Shown here: positions 49,249 through 52,470 of the stretch, one piece after another
How positions within the stretch are numbered: position 1 is the first letter of the stretch
Layout of the letters: each line of letters opens with the position of its first letter
Assembly: GCA_017546665.1 (NCBI GenBank)
Contig: JAFYSE010000017.1
Location: 1 to 52,470 of the forward strand
Length of the DNA: 52,470 nucleotides
From: Clostridia bacterium
Lineage (GTDB): Bacteria; Bacillota; Clostridia; Oscillospirales; Acutalibacteraceae
Direction: 5' to 3'
Made by a program: the position numbers and the translations under genes
Notes under the pieces: generated by a model
What the model was told of the DNA's origin: nothing
Database searches by the model: none
What the model saw: only the letters and a program-made list of their open reading frames with translations

Positions 49249-51354
49249 ATGAAGAAAGCATATAGTTTCAAGGTGAGAACAACAGCCTTTGTTTCTGTTA
49301 TTCTTTTTATCTTTTCATTTTTTGCCGCTGACCTTTTTAGAATACAGGTTTTAATGAGGGATGAATATTCCTCCAAAAATTTTTTCCTTTCTTCTGCGAG
49401 CACTAAAATACAAGCCTTGCGTGGAGAAATACTTGACAGTAACGGAAAAGCATTGGTTTATAACACAAGCTCGAATTCCGTTTTTATAGATGCGTCATAT
49501 TTCCCTAAGGCATCAAAGAAAAAAGAAAGAAATGAAATAATACTTGAATTGTTGAAAACCTTTGATAAGCACGGAGTTGAATTTAATGCTCTTACTCCAT
49601 TGGAAATTGTTAACGGAGTAATTGTATATAAGGAAAACAGCGAAAATCTAAAAACATTTCTTTTTAAGAAGGATTATTTGAATCTTAACAACTATTCAAC
49701 AGCACAAAACTGTTTTGATGCTTTGTGTGAGTATTATGAATTGCAGGAAATGTCAACAGAAGACGCAATTCGTGTTTCTTCCGTTTATATTGATATGGTA
49801 AAGGCAGATTTTTCCGTTAACAACCCATATACAATAGCAGAAGATGTTTCTACAGAATTGGTTTCATATCTAAAAGAGCAAAGTCGATTCTTTTTAGGCG
49901 TTGATATCCGTGTTGATACGGGACGAGCATATTATGACGGGGAAATCGCACCTCATATTATCGGTTATTATGATTCAATCAGTGCAGAAGAATATGCGAA
50001 TGTTAATGCTGAATATCAGGAAGCCATTAAAGCAGAAGGATTAACAGAAGAAGAACTCAAAACATTGAAGCTTCGTTCCTATGGAATGACCGACAAAATT
50101 GGAAAGTTCGGTATTGAGAGTGCTATGGAATCAGAATTACGTGGCACAAATGGTGTCCTCACAACATCTACAAACTCTGACGGAAGTAAAACGGATACTA
50201 TTACAACACAACCTGTTAACGGTAACAATGTTATCCTGACAATAGACGGAGATTTTCAGAAAAAGGTTCAGGATATTCTGTCCTCAAAAATTCACAGCAC
50301 GGTAGAGTCTGATAAGATTGCAACAGCAGGTAGTGTTGTTGTTATGGATGTTAATGATTTTTCAATTCTTGCTTGTGCTTCATATCCGTCATATAATTTG
50401 GAAACATATAAGGAAGATATTGTTGAGCTTAATCAGGATAAAACTGCACCTTTGTGGAACAGAGCGTTAAGAAGTACCTATGCTCCCGGTTCAACTGTAA
50501 AACCCATTGTTGGTATTGCAGGTCTTGAAGAAGATATCATTACAACGGATGCCGGAATTAAATGTAATCTTACTTACACATATTTTAAGGATTTGCCACT
50601 TAATTGTGTAGGTTTGCATAATCACGGTGGAAAATATATAAATCTTACACAGGCCATTACCTATTCTTGTAACACATACTTTTATGATGTTGGCAGATTG
50701 TTAGGTATTTCAAAGCTTAACCAATATTTCACAATGTTTGGTTTGGGACAGAAAACAGGTGTTGAGCTTACTGAGGCAAAGGGTGTTGTAGCAAGTAAGG
50801 AAAATCGTGAAGCAGCGGGTGGAATCTGGTATCCGGGTAATACGGTTCAGGCTGCTATCGGTCAGTCGGACAACCTTTTCACACCTATTCAGCTTTGTGC
50901 CTATGTGGCAACATTGGCAAATGGTGGAACAAAATATAAAGCACATTTTGTCAAGAGTATAAAGTCCTTTGATTATTCAGAAACTTATTATGAGGCAGAG
51001 CCTGTTGTGTTAAGTCAGGTAACTGCATCGCAGGAATCAATTATGGCAGTAAAAAGAGGTATGGTCTCCATGGCGAATACTCTTGATGCATTTAAGGCAC
51101 TCGATTATAGTGTTGCTGCAAAAACAGGTACTGCTCAGGCAAAGAAAAAGGTCGGCGACGTGTATGTTTCTTACACAAACGGTTTTATGATTTCTTTTGC
51201 TCCTGCTAACGACCCACAGATTGCAGTTGTTATTGCCATTGAAAATGTTACATCAGGTGGTTTGGGAAATTATGTTGCTGAAATTTATAAGGCATATTTC
51301 AATGAAAATTCAGATGTGACCAACTCGCAACAGAGTGGAGTAATTCTTAATTAA
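49249..51354 (+). CDS. mrdA: class B penicillin-binding protein 2 (elongasome transpeptidase)
   Basis: A 701-aa membrane-anchored transpeptidase: one N-terminal helix (about 12-30), a pedestal/dimerisation domain beginning RGEILDSNGKALVYN, and a transpeptidase domain with SxxK (STVK, Ser415), SxN (SCN, 473-475) and KTG (Lys625, AAKTGTAQAK). Larger than usual because of an insert of charged helical sequence near 85-210. Its place after mreD supports PBP2, not FtsI. A matching RodA is not in this operon; the SEDS gene at 21749 has its own PBP partner. AGAAGGGACGG lies upstream of ATG 49249. Confidence 0.94.
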   Translation: MKKAYSFKVRTTAFVSVILFIFSFFAADLFRIQVLMRDEYSSKNFFLSSASTKIQALRGEILDSNGKALVYNTSSNSVFIDASYFPKASKKKERNEIILELLKTFDKHGVEFNALTPLEIVNGVIVYKENSENLKTFLFKKDYLNLNNYSTAQNCFDALCEYYELQEMSTEDAIRVSSVYIDMVKADFSVNNPYTIAEDVSTELVSYLKEQSRFFLGVDIRVDTGRAYYDGEIAPHIIGYYDSISAEEYANVNAEYQEAIKAEGLTEEELKTLKLRSYGMTDKIGKFGIESAMESELRGTNGVLTTSTNSDGSKTDTITTQPVNGNNVILTIDGDFQKKVQDILSSKIHSTVESDKIATAGSVVVMDVNDFSILACASYPSYNLETYKEDIVELNQDKTAPLWNRALRSTYAPGSTVKPIVGIAGLEEDIITTDAGIKCNLTYTYFKDLPLNCVGLHNHGGKYINLTQAITYSCNTYFYDVGRLLGISKLNQYFTMFGLGQKTGVELTEAKGVVASKENREAAGGIWYPGNTVQAAIGQSDNLFTPIQLCAYVATLANGGTKYKAHFVKSIKSFDYSETYYEAEPVVLSQVTASQESIMAVKRGMVSMANTLDAFKALDYSVAAKTGTAQAKKKVGDVYVSYTNGFMISFAPANDPQIAVVIAIENVTSGGLGNYVAEIYKAYFNENSDVTNSQQSGVILN

Positions 51355-51362
51355 AAAAATAC

Positions 51363-51391
51363 TTGATTTTTGAAAAATCTTGTGTTATACT
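51363..51391 (+). promoter_or_regulatory. sigma-A promoter of rpsO
   Basis: TTGATT, 17-base spacer, TATACT; the transcript would have a leader of about 100 bases. Confidence 0.75.
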
Positions 51392-51404
51392 ATCAAGGCT
51401 ATCT

Positions 51405-51450
51405 CTGTGCACTCGGGTGATTGAGTAAACTCGTAGAGTGTTTCACCTAC
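51405..51450 (+). promoter_or_regulatory. structured rpsO leader, possible S15 operator
   Basis: CACTC (51410-51414) pairs with GAGTG (51436-51440), enclosing a GAG/CTC mini-hairpin. GGTGA (51416-51420) can pair with TCACC (51443-51447) outside the loop, making an H-type pseudoknot. rpsO leaders in other bacteria bind S15 for autoregulation through varied structures, so this is a candidate operator. Confidence 0.5.
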
Positions 51451-51500
51451 TTTCATCTGGGGCATTTGAGCATAAATATTTTAAATGAGGTGAAATGAAA

Positions 51501-51764
51501 ATGACACAGGCAGAAAAGCAGGCTATTATGGCTGAATACGCTGCTCACGAAGGCGACACAGGTTCTCCAGAAGTTCAAATCGCTGTTCTCACAAAGAGAA
51601 TTAACGACTTAACTGAGCACCTTAAGGCTAACAAGAAAGACCACCACTCACGTCGTGGCCTTCTTAAAATGGTTGGTCGCAGAAGAAATCTTCTCGCATA
51701 CCTTCAGAAGAAGGATATCGAAAGATACCGTGCAATCGTTGCAAAACTTGGTCTTCGTAAGTAA
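51501..51764 (+). CDS. rpsO: 30S ribosomal protein S15
   Basis: An 87-aa primary-binding protein of the 30S platform that organises the 16S central domain. Conserved blocks are [36 protein letters not shown] and [14 protein letters not shown] 51501 is chosen because GAGGTG is 8 bases upstream and the product has the normal length; ATG 51495 would leave only 2 bases. It is monocistronic with its own promoter, leader and terminator, and is followed by pnp, the usual bacterial order. Confidence 0.98.
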   Translation: MTQAEKQAIMAEYAAHEGDTGSPEVQIAVLTKRINDLTEHLKANKKDHHSRRGLLKMVGRRRNLLAYLQKKDIERYRAIVAKLGLRK

Positions 51765-51776
51765 TCAAAACAAATT

Positions 51777-51818
51777 AAGGCAGACAGAGATTTTACTCGG
51801 TCTGCCTTGAATTGCTTT
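51777..51818 (+). terminator. terminator of rpsO
   Basis: Nine-bp stem AAGGCAGAC / GTCTGCCTT with a 14-base loop containing a small GAG/CTC pairing, then GAATTGCTTTT. Leaky read-through into pnp is possible. Confidence 0.75.
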
Positions 51819-51825
51819 TATAAGG

Positions 51826-52000
51826 TAACCACTTCTTAAATCTTGGTTACAATTATCAGCGCTTACAAAAAGTTTAAAACGGGGTAAAATCCTAGGCTTT
51901 AGTGATAAATAGAACTTTTAAATTTCATTAAAGGTTGTATTTATTGCTAAACAGATTTTTACCCCGATACAGAAAAAATAAAAAAGTAAAGGAAGGTAAA
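51826..52000 (+). promoter_or_regulatory. pnp leader with long-range pairing
   Basis: The 190-base leader contains a local hairpin GTAACCA / TGGTTAC (51826-51850). It also has a long-range stem CGGGGTAAAAT (51880-51890) with ATTTTTACCCCG (51955-51966) that ends 39 bases before the pnp start. pnp mRNA leaders in enterobacteria are cut and autoregulated through such stems. I found no convincing -35/-10 pair here. Confidence 0.5.
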
Positions 52001-52005
52001 AAATT

Positions 52006-52470
52006 ATGTTTTTCAAGAATTTTAAAGTATGGGAAACTGAACTCGCAGGTAGAAAATTGACTCTTGAAACAGGTAAAATGGCAGGTCTTGCTAACGCTGC
52101 AATTCTTGCTCGTTATGGTGAAACAGAAGTTCTTTGTACAGTAACTGCTTCTGCAAAACCAAGAGAAGGCGTTGACTTCTTCCCACTTTCAGTTGACTAT
52201 GAAGAAAAAATGTATTCAGTAGGTCGTATTCCTGGTTCTTTCCAAAGAAGAGAAGGCAGAGCAAGTGAAAAGGCAATCCTTACATCACGTTGCATCGACA
52301 GACCTATTCGTCCTCTTTTCCCAAAAGACCTTAGAAATGACTGTTCAGTTGTTGCAACTGTAATGTCAGTTGACCCTGACTGCTCACCTGAAATCACAGC
52401 TATGATTGGTGTTTCAGCAGCAATCGCTATTTCAGATATTCCATGGGATGGTCCTGTTTCAGGTGTAAAC
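52006..52470 (+). CDS. pnp: polynucleotide phosphorylase (3' end outside window)
   Basis: Phosphorolytic 3'-5' exoribonuclease of mRNA decay. The 155 visible codons show the first RNase PH domain: [69 protein letters not shown] and [13 protein letters not shown] 52006 has GGAAGG upstream. The frame is open to the window end. It follows rpsO in the usual order. Confidence 0.97.
   Translation, partial: MFFKNFKVWETELAGRKLTLETGKMAGLANAAILARYGETEVLCTVTASAKPREGVDFFPLSVDYEEKMYSVGRIPGSFQRREGRASEKAILTSRCIDRPIRPLFPKDLRNDCSVVATVMSVDPDCSPEITAMIGVSAAIAISDIPWDGPVSGVN

Overview
The window looks like chromosomal DNA from a low-GC Gram-positive anaerobe of the class Clostridia. It most resembles gut or rumen Oscillospirales/Ruminococcaceae; this is inferred from gene content, not from a search. 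Pointers are AT-rich codon use, strong GGAGG-type ribosome sites, sigma-A promoters with 17-bp spacers, a CD1247-like protein, a TSCPD protein, an FprA flavodiiron protein, cohesin-like exported proteins and many cytosolic glycosidases.

Layout. 1-7245: the 3' part of gyrA, then a plus-strand run of an LCP cell-wall ligase, a CPBP protease, tadA, mnmE and an Mrp-type P-loop ATPase. 7292-13609 (minus): two membrane proteins of unclear role, a CD1247-like acidic Cys-rich protein with efp, and an operon of RnfD-, RnfE- and RnfA-like membrane proteins followed by a DUF4015 protein. 13663-15779: a MecA-like adaptor, rpe, and a VanY-like protein whose zinc and catalytic residues are altered. 15939-20539: a membrane M28 peptidase, a lipoprotein and a secreted LCAT-like hydrolase. 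20584-24381: a small AbrB regulator and an FHA-FtsW/RodA-PbpA wall-synthesis operon. 24426-26252: two tandem cohesin-like secreted proteins. 26326-31998 (minus): cca, a TSCPD protein, rsmA, an aminotransferase, an FprA flavodiiron protein and a ZIP transporter.

32196-34244 holds a tRNA-Arg(CCT) gene split in its anticodon loop by a 1,974-bp insertion. The two halves share an 8-bp core and rejoin to exactly 75 nt. The insertion carries an intact replacement tRNA-Arg(CCT), a 310-residue coiled-coil membrane protein, an amber-interrupted small ORF and clustered ATTAGCAG repeats, but no integrase. 34271-44619 holds a lipoprotein/YjdF-like pair and a sugar-use region (GH13, GH43, GH36, GH4, PfkB and FGGY kinases) with no transporter. 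44717-52470 holds a membrane protein of unknown role, a lone 5S rRNA, mreB-mreC-mreD-pbp2, rpsO and the start of pnp.

The best candidate for an undescribed system is the Rnf-derived operon at 9783-13609. Its membrane subunits keep their fold signatures but have lost three of the four membrane Fe-S cysteines and the FMN-threonine motif, and RnfB, RnfC and RnfG are absent. The second is the split-tRNA island. Coordinates come from reading the sequence. Functional names rest on motif recognition without database searches.
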